This document shows positions 1 through 8,527 of a stretch of DNA of 64,000 nt, in pieces. Source of the DNA: an uncultured Eubacteriales bacterium (GTDB taxonomy: Bacteria; Bacillota; Clostridia; Oscillospirales; Acutalibacteraceae). The position numbers and the translations under genes are program-made. The stretch's first letter is position 1. Each line of letters starts with the position of its first letter. The stretch covers positions 1 through 64,000 of the forward strand of contig CAKTEE010000002.1 in the NCBI GenBank assembly GCA_934546985.1, in the 5' to 3' direction. The notes below the pieces were generated by a model. It was not told the origin of the DNA, did not search any database, and saw nothing but the letters and a program-made list of their open reading frames with translations.

Positions 1-62
1 TTTCTGAAATCGTTGATATTTACAAGGATGCTTTCTACGGCAATCCTGTCAAAGAGTTATAA
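1..62 (+). CDS. 3' end of an unidentified gene
   Basis: The first 59 bases read as 19 sense codons in frame 3 (ending ...FYGNPVKEL) followed by TAA at 60-62. The rest of the gene lies outside the window. The tail is too short to name a family. It sits upstream of the hydrogenase operon on the same strand, separated from it by a terminator-like hairpin, so it need not belong to the same transcript. Confidence 0.5.
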   Translation, partial: SEIVDIYKDAFYGNPVKEL

Positions 63-89
63 TAAATTGAAGAATTCCTGAAATTGTAT

Positions 90-150
90 AGGCTGTTAAC
101 CACGCCCACCTTATGGATGGTCAAGGTGGTTGCAGCCTTTTTCTCTTCTT
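90..150 (+). terminator. Terminator or attenuator hairpin before the hydrogenase operon
   Basis: AGGCTG (90-95) pairs with CAGCCT (133-138), and inside it CCACCTT (106-112) pairs perfectly with AAGGTGG (123-129). A pyrimidine-rich run (CTTTTTCTCTTCTT) follows. The hairpin ends about 30 bases before the ribosome binding site of the [2Fe-2S] gene. It may terminate the upstream transcript, or act as an attenuator if the operon promoter lies before it. Confidence 0.5.
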
Positions 151-178
151 AATTTGTGAAAAAACAGAGGTGCAAGCA

Positions 179-424
179 ATGGAAATTACAATATGTATCG
201 GCAGCTCCTGCCATTTGCGTGGATCCAGAGATGTCATACAGATTTTGGAGCGCCTGATTGCTCATTATGGGTTAACTGATAAAGTGACGCTCAAAGGTTC
301 TTTTTGTATGGGCGAATGTACGGGCGGCGTATGTGTCGGTGTTAACGGAAAAAAACATTCGCTGACCCCATCAACAACAGAGGAGTTTTTTAAGAAAGAA
401 GTTGTGGAGGTACTCAAGCAATGA
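179..424 (+). CDS. [2Fe-2S] ferredoxin, thioredoxin-like (hfs-type operon, first gene)
   Basis: An 81-residue protein of the thioredoxin-like [2Fe-2S] ferredoxin family (NuoE/HoxE-like). Four cysteines in two pairs, CIGSSC near the N terminus and CMGEC further on, are the expected cluster ligands. The start is ATG 179, which has GAGGTG six bases upstream; a longer reading from 113 adds 22 residues that do not resemble the family. Its last codons overlap the start of the next gene (ATGA-type), which predicts translational coupling. As I recall, a small protein of this type heads the hfs hydrogenase cluster of Thermoanaerobacterium saccharolyticum. The likely role is electron transfer to or from the hydrogenase modules. 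Confidence 0.85.
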   Translation: MEITICIGSSCHLRGSRDVIQILERLIAHYGLTDKVTLKGSFCMGECTGGVCVGVNGKKHSLTPSTTEEFFKKEVVEVLKQ

Positions 425-2133
425 GTATAATCGGATTGAAAAAAGCGAACTGCAAAAACTGCTATAAATGTGTGAAAGTCTGTCCGGTGAAATCTATCAA
501 GGTTGTAGATGAACAAGCGCAGATTATTGATAAGGATTGTATTTTGTGCGGTAGGTGTCTATCAGAATGTCCTCAGAATGCAAAAACAATGGCAAGCGAT
601 GTAGATAAAGTGAAAGATTTTATTCGCAGCGGCAAACGTGTTGTGCTTTCTCTTGCACCGTCTTATTTTGGTTCCTTTGATTTTGAAACCCCTGAAAAGC
701 TGGTAGGAGCTATGAAAAACTTGGGATTTTGGGGCGTAGGGGAAACCTCCGAGGGCGCGGCATATGTTACTGCGGAATACCATAAGCTTTTGAAAAATCA
801 AGCTGCAGATAATATTATTACGACCTGCTGTCCGGTTATTAATGATTTAGTTGAAAAATATTATCCGGATATGCTGCACTACATGGCGCCGGTAATTACC
901 CCAATGATTGCTCATGGCAGGTTGATGAAAGAAACTTATGGCAGCGATATTAAGGTTGTGTTTGCAGGTCCTTGTATTGCTAAAAAAGGGGAGAAAGATG
1001 ATATCCGCCATGATACACAGGTGGATGCAGTTTTAACATTTGCTGAACTTGCCCAGTGGTTGAATGAAGAAAAGATAGTAATTGACGAACAGCAAGAGCA
1101 AGAAATGATTGGATGTGATTCAGAAATACTGCGTTTATATCCGCTTTCAGGAGGTATTTTAAAAACATTAAAAAGCTATGGGGATGTTTCCGGATATGAT
1201 TTAATCAGTGTGGATGGAATTGAGGATTGTAAAGAATTATTTGAATCAATCCGTGCTGGGAAAGTAAAAAAATGCTTTATCGAAATTAATGCTTGTGTTG
1301 GCGGGTGTGTTAATGGACCTGCAAGACTTAAGAAGGGGCATAGTCGCTTTGAAGCAAAACTGGAAATTGAAAAATATGTCAAGAAAAAAGGCTCCAATTA
1401 TCCTGAATTATCTCATGAAATTCCTATGGCAAAGTGTTTTGTTGAACGTTCTAATGAATATTCCATACCGGATGAAACAACTATTCGTTCAATTTTAGCA
1501 AAAATTGGCAAAGAAACACCGGAACAAGAATTGAACTGCGGATCTTGTGGATATCCTTCCTGCCGTGCGAAAGCAATTGCTGTTTATCAAGGTAAGGCAG
1601 AACTAACGATGTGCATGCCATTTATTAAAGAGCGTGCAGAATCGTTATCTAACTATGTGTTGAGTGAAACACCTAATATTACTATTATTGTTGACAGTGA
1701 TTTAAATATTGTAGAATTTAACCATGCGGCAGAGAAAAAATTCAATTTGACTCGCCGTGAGGCTTTACAGAAATGTCTGTACGAATTAATTGATACTTCT
1801 GATTTCCAATTTGTATTTGAAACAAAAGAATCAATTCATGATAAAAAAGTTACTTATGAAGAATATAACATGACTACATTGCAGGACATTATTTACATAG
1901 CAGACAATAATTTTGTTATGGGTATTTTCAAGGATATTACTGATGAAGAACAGGCAAAAGCGAATATGTACAAACTTCGGGTAGATACTGTGGAAATGGC
2001 ACAAAAAGTTATTGAAAAACAAATGATTGCCGCCCAGCAGATTGCAAGTCTTTTAGGCGAGACGACAGCAGAAACCAAAGTCACGCTGACAAAGCTGAAA
2101 AACATGATTGTTTATAATGGTGATGAGCTATGA
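421..2133 (+). CDS. [FeFe] hydrogenase-like protein with PAS domain (sensory/HfsB type)
   Basis: 570 residues. Two [4Fe-4S] motifs (about 11-50) lead into an H-cluster domain. L1 is TTCCP (135-139), L2 is GPCIAKKGE (183-191) and L3 is ACVGGC (291-296), so all four H-cluster cysteines and the proton-relay cysteine of L1 are present. The methionines usual before the L2 and L3 cysteines (MPC, MAC) are Gly and Asn. An additional [4Fe-4S] motif of the RnfB/ARC type follows (CGSCGYPSC 373-381, C398), then a PAS-like domain (about 412-510) and a helical tail. This layout is that of sensory or regulatory hydrogenases, which detect H2 rather than make it in bulk. The phosphatase gene immediately downstream (4-base overlap) supports a signalling role. 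Whether it turns over H2 cannot be told from sequence. Confidence 0.85.
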   Translation: MSIIGLKKANCKNCYKCVKVCPVKSIKVVDEQAQIIDKDCILCGRCLSECPQNAKTMASDVDKVKDFIRSGKRVVLSLAPSYFGSFDFETPEKLVGAMKNLGFWGVGETSEGAAYVTAEYHKLLKNQAADNIITTCCPVINDLVEKYYPDMLHYMAPVITPMIAHGRLMKETYGSDIKVVFAGPCIAKKGEKDDIRHDTQVDAVLTFAELAQWLNEEKIVIDEQQEQEMIGCDSEILRLYPLSGGILKTLKSYGDVSGYDLISVDGIEDCKELFESIRAGKVKKCFIEINACVGGCVNGPARLKKGHSRFEAKLEIEKYVKKKGSNYPELSHEIPMAKCFVERSNEYSIPDETTIRSILAKIGKETPEQELNCGSCGYPSCRAKAIAVYQGKAELTMCMPFIKERAESLSNYVLSETPNITIIVDSDLNIVEFNHAAEKKFNLTRREALQKCLYELIDTSDFQFVFETKESIHDKKVTYEEYNMTTLQDIIYIADNNFVMGIFKDITDEEQAKANMYKLRVDTVEMAQKVIEKQMIAAQQIASLLGETTAETKVTLTKLKNMIVYNGDEL

Positions 2134-3302
2134 GTTTGCATATTGATATGGCCTACCGCAGCTTGAATAAGCATGGTGAAGAGCTTTGCGGTGATAAGGT
2201 TGTGATTGAACGTACAAAAAATTCCAGTATTGCAGTACTTGCTGACGGTTTAGGGAGCGGTGTTAAGGCGAATATTCTTTCTACTCTGACAAGCCGGATT
2301 TTGGGAACCATGCTTAGAGAAGGTGCAAGTGTAGAGGAATGTGTAGAAACTATTGTTAGCACTCTGCCGGTGTGCAGTGTGCGTAAAATGGCTTATTCCA
2401 CTTTCAGTATTTTAGAAATTTCAGATAACGGTGATGCTTACCTCGTGGAATTCGACAATCCATTTTGCATTTTTATCCGCAATGGTGAACTTATGAATTT
2501 GCCATGTGAGTACAAAGAATATTCAGGCAAAGGCGTTTATGAAACTCGTTTTACTGTTATGCCGGGAGATGTTCTGACTCTTGTCAGCGACGGGGTTATT
2601 TATGCTGGTGTAGGTGAAACTTTGAATTTTGGCTGGACTTGGGAAAATGTTGCCGCATGGATGCAGCGTGCGGTGAAACCGGAAATGTCAGCGCCGCGTC
2701 TGGCAGTTGCTTTATCTGAGGCTGTAGACGATTTATATATGCAGCGTCCCGGTGACGATTCTACAGTGTTTGTGGCGAAAGTTATGCCGCGGCGAGTGGT
2801 TAATATACTTTCCGGTCCTCCTAAAAACAAAGAAGATGATCCGCGGATGGTGAAGGATTATATGAAATCCGTAGGGAAAAAGGTAGTCTGCGGGGGAACC
2901 AGTGCAAATATTCTTGCGCGTATTCTCAACCGTCCGGTAAAAACATCTTTGCAATATATTGATCCGTTGATTCCACCTGTAGGTTATATTGACGGAATTG
3001 ATTTGGTAACAGAAGGCGTTCTTACCATTAGTCGTACCATTGAAATTCTCAAAGAGTACCGTGACAAGGAAGCGGATAATTTTTACTTCCGAAAAATAGA
3101 TGAAGAAAATGGCGCCGCACAGCTGGCAAAGATTTTGCTCGAAGATTGTACGCATTTGCGCTTATTTATCGGTACAGCAATGAATCCTGCACATCAAAAC
3201 CCAAATCTGCCGTCTGATTTAAGCATTAAATTGCAGTTAATTGACCAGCTGGCGGAAGTAATGACACAGCTCGGCAAAAGGGTTGAAAAGTTCTATTATT
3301 AG
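2130..3302 (+). CDS. SpoIIE/PP2C-family serine phosphatase (hfs operon)
   Basis: 390 residues. The N-terminal two-thirds is a SpoIIE-type PP2C fold: LADGLGSG (about 37-44) and GDDST near residue 210 are the metal-binding aspartate motifs. The C-terminal 150 residues do not resemble a second catalytic domain I can name. ATG 2130 overlaps the stop of the hydrogenase-like gene in ATGA, so the two are probably translationally coupled. In this context the enzyme likely relays the state of the PAS hydrogenase by dephosphorylating a partner. The partner is not evident here; no anti-sigma kinase or STAS gene lies next to it. Confidence 0.8.
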   Translation: MSLHIDMAYRSLNKHGEELCGDKVVIERTKNSSIAVLADGLGSGVKANILSTLTSRILGTMLREGASVEECVETIVSTLPVCSVRKMAYSTFSILEISDNGDAYLVEFDNPFCIFIRNGELMNLPCEYKEYSGKGVYETRFTVMPGDVLTLVSDGVIYAGVGETLNFGWTWENVAAWMQRAVKPEMSAPRLAVALSEAVDDLYMQRPGDDSTVFVAKVMPRRVVNILSGPPKNKEDDPRMVKDYMKSVGKKVVCGGTSANILARILNRPVKTSLQYIDPLIPPVGYIDGIDLVTEGVLTISRTIEILKEYRDKEADNFYFRKIDEENGAAQLAKILLEDCTHLRLFIGTAMNPAHQNPNLPSDLSIKLQLIDQLAEVMTQLGKRVEKFYY

Positions 3303-3317
3303 GAAAGGGACATGTAT

Positions 3318-4742
3318 ATGCATTTTACAAATGATGCTAAGCAAATGAAACATGAAGTATTAAAACGGGTTGCAGAATTGGCCTTTTCCGGTGAACTGGA
3401 AGAAAAAAAAGAACAGATTCCATACGATATTATACCCACCAATGTAGCCCGTTTTCGCTGCTGTGTATATAAAGAGCGTGAAATTATCCGTGAACGTGTG
3501 AATGCTTCTATGGGTAAAACAGCTAATACCGGTTTGATTTCTGTTCTTCCCGCCGCATGCGAAGGGTGCCCCATTAACCGGTATAATGTTACGGCAAACT
3601 GCCAGAGATGTATGGCGAAAAAGTGTGTGGAAGCATGCCCGTTTGGCGCTATTACAATTACTGGTAAGGGTGCTTATATTGAACCAGAAAAATGCCGTGA
3701 ATGTGGAAGATGCGCGCAGGCATGTCCTTATAATGCAATTTCCGATACTATGCGCCCTTGTTTGCGTTCCTGCCCGGTAGAGGCAATTTCCATGGATAAC
3801 AACCGTCTTGCAGCAATTAAATATGACCGTTGTATTAATTGCGGTGCATGTACGAATGATTGTCCTTTTGGTGCAATTACCGATTCATCCAATATTGTTC
3901 AGATTATAGAGCTGTTTAAAAGCACAAAAAAAGTTTATGCGATTTTTGCACCGGCGATTGAAGGACAGTTTGGTGATGCAAGTATTGGTATGATTAAAGC
4001 AGCACTGCGCAAGTTGGGGTTTGATGAAGCTGTTGAGGTTGCACTCGGTGCAGATGCCGTTGCAACACATGAAGCGCATGAACTTGCAGAAGCTGTTGAA
4101 AGTGGGCGCAAAATGACAACATCCTGTTGTCCTGCTTTTGTTAATATGATTGAAAAACATTTTCCAAAGTTGATTCCTTTAATTTCAGGCACAGCTTCGC
4201 CAATGACTGCAACCGCGCGGTATATTAAACATCATAATCCTAAAGCAGTTGTTGTGTTTATTGGTCCTTGTATTGCGAAAAAAGGTGAGGTTGAGCGCGT
4301 TGCCGATGGCGCTGATTATGCAATGACTTTTGAAGAACTCATGGCGATGTTTAGCGCACGAAATATCGATCCAATTCAGTTTAAAGAAGAGTCGCAAGAT
4401 GGCAGCGTTTATGGCAAAGGTTTTGCACAGAGCGGAGGTGTTTCCGGTGCTGTCCGTCGTGTGCTTGAAGAAAATGGAATTGAAGTGCCAGTATCCTGTG
4501 TGAAATGTAATGGTGCACGGGAATGCAAAAAAATCCTTGCAATGCTTAACGCCGGAAAATTGCCGGAAAACATGGTGGAGGGAATGGCTTGTGAAGGCGG
4601 TTGTATTGCCGGTCCGGGAACAATCGTACCAGTCCGCAATGCTATAAAATCCCGTACGAAGCTATTGGCTCAGGCAGATAAACGAACCATTCAAGAGAAT
4701 TTTGATGACCATAGATTCTCTGAAATTGATTTAACAAGATAA
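3318..4742 (+). CDS. [FeFe] hydrogenase, monomeric ferredoxin-dependent type (HfsD-like)
   Basis: 474 residues. A Cys-rich N-terminal half (about 81-182) holds several [4Fe-4S] motifs of the CxxCxxC...CP form. The H-cluster domain has L1 TSCCP (268-272), L2 GPCIAKKGE (316-324) and L3 MACEGGC (423-429), with all cysteine ligands present. L2 has Gly where classic HydA has Met. The reaction is 2H+ + 2e- to H2 with reduced ferredoxin, a fermentative electron sink in the cytoplasm. ATG 3318 is preferred because AAGGGA lies seven bases upstream; ATG 3312 would have only about two bases of spacing. It is the last gene of the operon and is followed by a strong terminator. Confidence 0.88.
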   Translation: MHFTNDAKQMKHEVLKRVAELAFSGELEEKKEQIPYDIIPTNVARFRCCVYKEREIIRERVNASMGKTANTGLISVLPAACEGCPINRYNVTANCQRCMAKKCVEACPFGAITITGKGAYIEPEKCRECGRCAQACPYNAISDTMRPCLRSCPVEAISMDNNRLAAIKYDRCINCGACTNDCPFGAITDSSNIVQIIELFKSTKKVYAIFAPAIEGQFGDASIGMIKAALRKLGFDEAVEVALGADAVATHEAHELAEAVESGRKMTTSCCPAFVNMIEKHFPKLIPLISGTASPMTATARYIKHHNPKAVVVFIGPCIAKKGEVERVADGADYAMTFEELMAMFSARNIDPIQFKEESQDGSVYGKGFAQSGGVSGAVRRVLEENGIEVPVSCVKCNGARECKKILAMLNAGKLPENMVEGMACEGGCIAGPGTIVPVRNAIKSRTKLLAQADKRTIQENFDDHRFSEIDLTR

Positions 4743-4758
4743 AAAAGAAATAAAAAGT

Positions 4759-4801
4759 AACAGTTTGAAGAGAACAATTCACTTCAGACTGTTATTTTTT
4801 A
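4759..4801 (+). terminator. Rho-independent terminator of the hydrogenase operon
   Basis: A 12-bp stem (4759-4770 with 4782-4793, one G-U pair) and an 11-base loop are followed by TTTTTT at 4795-4800. It lies 17 bases after the hydrogenase stop codon. Confidence 0.85.
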
Positions 4802-4926
4802 TCGGTTTTTATAAAACGCTGTTAAAATCGTTTTGTATTTGGTTTCAGACAGCATCAGTTTTGATAAAACTGTGACGTATCATAATGCCTTAGCATAAAC
4901 TGTAGTACTGAAAGGAGGGATTTCAC

Positions 4927-5433
4927 TTGCCATTCCGCATCAGGGAATATAATCGTGAAAAAGCCGTTGCTTATGCACATCAATGGGCGTTCGCGAGAAA
5001 TCCAGCATATTTGGATTTTGAAAATTTAGGTGGAGATTGCACGAACTTCGCATCACAAGTCATTTATGCAGGAGCGGGACAAATGAATTACAAGCCTGTT
5101 TTCGGCTGGTTCTATATTGATTCTCACCGTCGTACCGCATCATGGACAGGTGTGGAATTCCTGCGTAATTTTCTGGTGGATAATAAAGGGGAAGGACCGT
5201 TTGCAAGGGAGGTAAATGCAGCAGAAGTTTTGCCTGGGGATATTGTTCAGCTTTCTTTTGATGGAAATGTTTTTGGTCATAGCCCGGTAATTGTCAGCAC
5301 CGGAGCCGTGCCGGATATTAACAATATCCTGATTGCTGCTCATACCTATGATGCAGACAATCGTCCCTTGAATACTTATTACTATCAGGATATTCGTTTT
5401 CTTCACATTGACGGTATACGTATTTATCAATAA
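4927..5433 (+). CDS. Putative amidase (Amidase_6 family), TTG start
   Basis: 168 residues matching the Amidase_6 family as I know it: an N-terminal YNREKAVAYAHQWA block, then GGDCTNFASQ with the presumed catalytic Cys38, and GHSP with His118 as the probable partner in a papain/NlpC-like fold. No signal peptide is visible, so this short form is probably cytoplasmic or acts in the spore compartments. The start is TTG 4927; AAAGGAGGGA lies seven bases upstream and the family begins right here. The substrate is unknown; peptidoglycan-type amide bonds are a reasonable guess. It is monocistronic, with the next gene convergent. Confidence 0.75.
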   Translation: MPFRIREYNREKAVAYAHQWAFARNPAYLDFENLGGDCTNFASQVIYAGAGQMNYKPVFGWFYIDSHRRTASWTGVEFLRNFLVDNKGEGPFAREVNAAEVLPGDIVQLSFDGNVFGHSPVIVSTGAVPDINNILIAAHTYDADNRPLNTYYYQDIRFLHIDGIRIYQ

Positions 5434-5436
5434 TGC

Positions 5437-5652
5437 TTAAAGTTTAAATTCAGAGGGGTCATATTTCAGCAGCGTTGGTTTTGGTTTTGGTATACGCCGA
5501 AAGGGATCATAACGGTAGCTGTTACAACGTCCGTGTAAAGGCATAACACCTTTTTTCAAGCATAAAACCTGTTTTCCGTCCGCTGTTTTTTTGCCGCGCG
5601 TACAATGCTCGCATGCAGGTTCCACATCTTTATTAAACAATTTCCTGTTCAT
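5437..5652 (-). CDS. Small conserved Cys protein of unknown function
   Basis: 71 residues, basic and Pro-rich at the C terminus. One CxxC pair (CEHC, residues 14-17) and two later cysteines suggest a small zinc ribbon. A GAGGG ribosome binding site lies seven bases before ATG 5652. Its stop is 3 bases from the stop of the convergent amidase gene. I do not recognise a named family. It is upstream on the minus strand of no other close gene, so its role is open. Confidence 0.6.
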   Translation of the reverse strand: MNRKLFNKDVEPACEHCTRGKKTADGKQVLCLKKGVMPLHGRCNSYRYDPFRRIPKPKPTLLKYDPSEFKL

Positions 5653-5679
5653 ATCAATTCCCTCTTTTCCTCCCTTATT

Positions 5680-6741
5680 CTAACAGATCTTTTCTTTTCT
5701 ATCAATGTCTAATATTAAAAGTCCGCTCATAACAATAAGTCCAACGGTAGCGGGGACAGAAACAGAAGAGAATACGGGCATTGCCTGCACAGAATTTGAA
5801 AATACCTGTATTGGCTGCGGGAATAATATCGTTAAAAGCTGTGCAATACCATAAGCGGTGAGGGCATGCAGTAACCGTCCAGCCATAAAATGCAGTGGTT
5901 TCATACCGGTTTTTAAAACATAGGGCAATATCTGGCATTGTACGGAAATCCCTCCCCATCCCAAAACAGCGGCAATCAGCGGAAGGTTTTGCCCTGACAG
6001 AGCAGTGCACCCACGAGAACACTCCAGAATACAGGTGAGTAAAGATTGTGTTTGTTCGCTTAGGTTCAGTGTCCCCAGCAAAGCAATGATGCAGGAAAAA
6101 ATGACCACCCATGCACACACGCTGTACATAGAAGCCGAGGCGTCTGCCACAGAACAAACATAAGCGTCAATCAGTCCCGTTTTTTCCTTGCGTACAACAC
6201 ATGCAGGGGAAAGAGGGGACTTTCTGTTTAGAAGACCTGTTAGTATTCCAATTAACAGGCTTGATATTGCGAGGGAGGCGAAAAGGATTATTCCTAATTT
6301 TCGATTTCCTAATACTGCAATACCAATGGCGCTGATTGCAAAAGCAGGACCGGGATTTACACAATAGAAAAAAAGCCAATGTGCCTGTTTAGCAGTTATT
6401 TTTTCTTCTTCATATAATTCTGCAATCATTTTTCCGCCGACGGGGTATCCGCCGATAAGCCCCATTAAAATAGTACAGGCAGTAGCGCCTGGCATATGGA
6501 ATAACAGGAGTGTGAACGGTGATAAGACTTTTCCGATGATATCCGTTAAACCGGATTTATTTAAAAAAGCAGCCAATGCGACAAAAGGAAACAGAGAAGG
6601 GATGATGACGTTTACACATAGCAAAAGCCCGTCACTGATTCCTTTAGCTGCAGCTTCCGGTTGTGTGAATAATCCTGCAGCAAACAAACAGGCGCATATA
6701 CCTGCAATTAAAAATGTCAGTTTATTTACTTTTTTTCTCAT
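5680..6741 (-). CDS. ylbJ: Sporulation membrane protein, YlbJ-like (nucleoside-recognition/Gate fold)
   Basis: 353 residues, highly hydrophobic, about 8-10 membrane segments. It carries the YlbJ hallmarks: an N-terminal hydrophobic segment, IIPSLFPF, GGYPVGGKMIAEL and VNPGPAF in the first half. YlbJ is a mother-cell membrane protein needed for heat-resistant spores in Bacillus. ATG 6741 is chosen because GGAGGA lies about seven bases upstream; the open frame extends to 6837 but those 32 residues are basic, Cys-containing and unlike the family. It is divergent from yqfC, another sporulation gene, so the 96 bases between them probably hold divergent sporulation promoters. Confidence 0.8.
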   Translation of the reverse strand: MRKKVNKLTFLIAGICACLFAAGLFTQPEAAAKGISDGLLLCVNVIIPSLFPFVALAAFLNKSGLTDIIGKVLSPFTLLLFHMPGATACTILMGLIGGYPVGGKMIAELYEEEKITAKQAHWLFFYCVNPGPAFAISAIGIAVLGNRKLGIILFASLAISSLLIGILTGLLNRKSPLSPACVVRKEKTGLIDAYVCSVADASASMYSVCAWVVIFSCIIALLGTLNLSEQTQSLLTCILECSRGCTALSGQNLPLIAAVLGWGGISVQCQILPYVLKTGMKPLHFMAGRLLHALTAYGIAQLLTILFPQPIQVFSNSVQAMPVFSSVSVPATVGLIVMSGLLILDIDRKEKIC

Positions 6742-6837
6742 AACAGTCCTCCGCTTTCTAAAGTGTCTGTTGCAGTTATTTTTATGACCTTGCTGACATA
6801 AATATGTTAAGAAAACAATGGGATTGGTGGGAATCAT

Positions 6838-7137
6838 ATGTCGTTCTTAGGCTGGAAACAAGGGAAAAAAGCGGTGAAACCGGTAGAAAAGTTAGTATCT
6901 GCCTTTGATTTACCAAAAGCAGTATTGCCTGGAATGGCGAATATTGAACTTACCGGGAACCGCGAGGCGATTGTTGACGGCTGCGGCGGTATCGTACAGT
7001 ATGACGATGAGGTAATTAAGCTCTCCACGGGTAAGCTTGTGGTGTGTTTTTATGGGAATCGGCTTACCATCCGTACTCTGACAACAGATCAGGCGGTAAT
7101 AGAGGGTGAAATTATATCCATACAATTTTTAACTTGA
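6838..7137 (+). CDS. yqfC: Sporulation protein YqfC
   Basis: 99 residues with the YqfC pattern: a basic N terminus, then a beta-rich domain (IELTGNREAIVDGCGGIVQY..., LTIRTLTTDQAVIEGEI). The full family length is present. GGTGGGA precedes ATG 6838. It is followed nine bases later by yqfD, the same pair as in Bacillus and most spore-forming Firmicutes, where both are expressed in the mother cell under sigma E. The upstream CATAAAT at about 6800 could be a sigma-E -10, but I could not find a convincing -35. Confidence 0.9.
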   Translation: MSFLGWKQGKKAVKPVEKLVSAFDLPKAVLPGMANIELTGNREAIVDGCGGIVQYDDEVIKLSTGKLVVCFYGNRLTIRTLTTDQAVIEGEIISIQFLT

Positions 7138-7146
7138 GGTGGTAAG

Positions 7147-8334
7147 ATGTTTATATTAAGGATTATTCGATATTTATGCGGATACGTAATTTTTCAGGGA
7201 GTCGGCGGTTTTCCGGAACGGTTTCTGAATTTATGTGCAAAAGAAGGCATTGGCATATGGGATGTGCATCATAGAGACGGCGTAATGACGGCAAGGGTTA
7301 TGGCATCTAATTACCGTTTGCTTCGGTCATGTGCGGCAAAAGCGGGTATGAAGCTTAAAGTTCAGCAGCGTCATGGCTTTTCTTTTGTAATTTATCGTTA
7401 TCGGAAACGTATTGGCGTTTTAGTGGGAATAGGGCTTTTTGTTTTGATTCTGACTGTTTCTTCAAATTTTGTTTGGACAATCAAGGTTGAGGGCAACGAG
7501 CAGATGGATTCTGCTGTTATCATGCAAACGATGGAAGGATTGGGTTTGCGTGCAGGCGTGATGAAATCATCTTTAGATATTAGCACGATGGAACTGGAAG
7601 GACTAAAGAAGCTGAATGAATTATCATGGCTTTCTGTAAATATTCGCGGCAGTGTTGCTACAATAGAAGTGCGTGAACGAACCATGCCGCCGGAAATGCT
7701 GGATGAGAAAACCCCCTGCAATGTTATTGCTTCAGCAGATGGTTATATTGTTCGGTTAGAGGCTTATGAAGGCAGTACGAAAGTTCAGATTGGAGATTCT
7801 GTTGTAAAAGGCGATTTGCTTATCAGCGGCATCATGGAAAGTAAGCTGGAAACTACTCGTTTTGTTCATGCACGAGGTACAGTAATTGCCAATACAAGCA
7901 GAGTTGTGGAAACAGAGGTTCCTTTGCAGCAGGAAAAAACCGTATATTTAGGGCAGGAGAAGAAAAAATATGCATTGAAGCTATTTGGTTTCCGCCTTCC
8001 TCTTTATTTCTCTGAACCTAAAGAAGGCGAATGGGAAAAAGTAGAAGAAATTAGTAGTTTAAATATTTTAGGGTTGGAATTGCCGATTGCTTTTGAAAGT
8101 ATCCGGTACCGTGCTGTTTCCAAAACATCCGAAACCATAACGCAGGATCAGGCGCAATCCCTTGCACAGGAGCAAATTGCAAAGCAGATAGAAGCATTGG
8201 GCGATTTGCAAATTATTGACCGTAAAGAAGAATATTCCTTTACTTCTGAGGTTTGCAAGCTGAAAGCGACTCTTTCCTGTGAAGAAGATATCAGCAGTTA
8301 TGAAAAAATTCTTTTCGATGACGAAGTGAAATAA
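7147..8334 (+). CDS. yqfD: Sporulation protein YqfD
   Basis: 395 residues. The N-terminal 85 residues are a cytoplasmic domain, one membrane segment lies at about 88-112, and the remainder is extracytoplasmic with a POTRA/FtsQ-like beginning (VEGNEQMDSAVI). This is the standard YqfD layout and length. GAGGTGG lies six bases before the ATG. It forms an operon with yqfC and is closed by a hairpin at 8373. The molecular role of YqfD is poorly known; loss impairs sporulation in Bacillus. Confidence 0.9.
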   Translation: MFILRIIRYLCGYVIFQGVGGFPERFLNLCAKEGIGIWDVHHRDGVMTARVMASNYRLLRSCAAKAGMKLKVQQRHGFSFVIYRYRKRIGVLVGIGLFVLILTVSSNFVWTIKVEGNEQMDSAVIMQTMEGLGLRAGVMKSSLDISTMELEGLKKLNELSWLSVNIRGSVATIEVRERTMPPEMLDEKTPCNVIASADGYIVRLEAYEGSTKVQIGDSVVKGDLLISGIMESKLETTRFVHARGTVIANTSRVVETEVPLQQEKTVYLGQEKKKYALKLFGFRLPLYFSEPKEGEWEKVEEISSLNILGLELPIAFESIRYRAVSKTSETITQDQAQSLAQEQIAKQIEALGDLQIIDRKEEYSFTSEVCKLKATLSCEEDISSYEKILFDDEVK

Positions 8335-8372
8335 ACTCGATAAAACTTATAAGATTTCGCAAGATTTTTCTG

Positions 8373-8400
8373 ATATAGCAAAATAATGCTATATATTTTT
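8373..8400 (+). terminator. Weak terminator after yqfD
   Basis: ATATAGCA (8373-8380) pairs perfectly with TGCTATAT (8387-8394), six-base loop, followed by ATTTTT and another T-run a few bases on. The stem is AU-rich, so termination may be partial. The phoH promoter follows. Confidence 0.55.
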
Positions 8401-8431
8401 GATTTTTTAATATGTATTTCATTGTTTATTA

Positions 8432-8460
8432 GTGACTTGTGATTGAAAATATGGTATAAT
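8432..8460 (+). promoter_or_regulatory. Sigma-A promoter of the phoH-ybeY-dgkA-era operon
   Basis: The -10 is TATAAT (8455-8460), preceded by TG in the extended -10 position (TGGTATAAT). The -35 GTGACT (8432-8437) is 17 bases upstream and matches TTGACA at four positions. It lies 67 bases before the phoH start. Confidence 0.7.
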
Positions 8461-8527
8461 AATACAAAATATCATTAGAAATTTTGTATAAACAGAAAAA
8501 TGATTTTGAAAGAAGGCGGACGCGAAA

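Noticed and set aside
2733..3155. A 140-codon minus-strand frame within the phosphatase gene
   Set aside because: It lies antisense inside a gene with a clear family match and has no ribosome binding site or family features.
6742..6837. Longer reading of the YlbJ-like gene, adding 32 residues
   Set aside because: The added residues are basic and unlike the family, and the GGAGGA ribosome binding site sits in front of the internal ATG at 6741.
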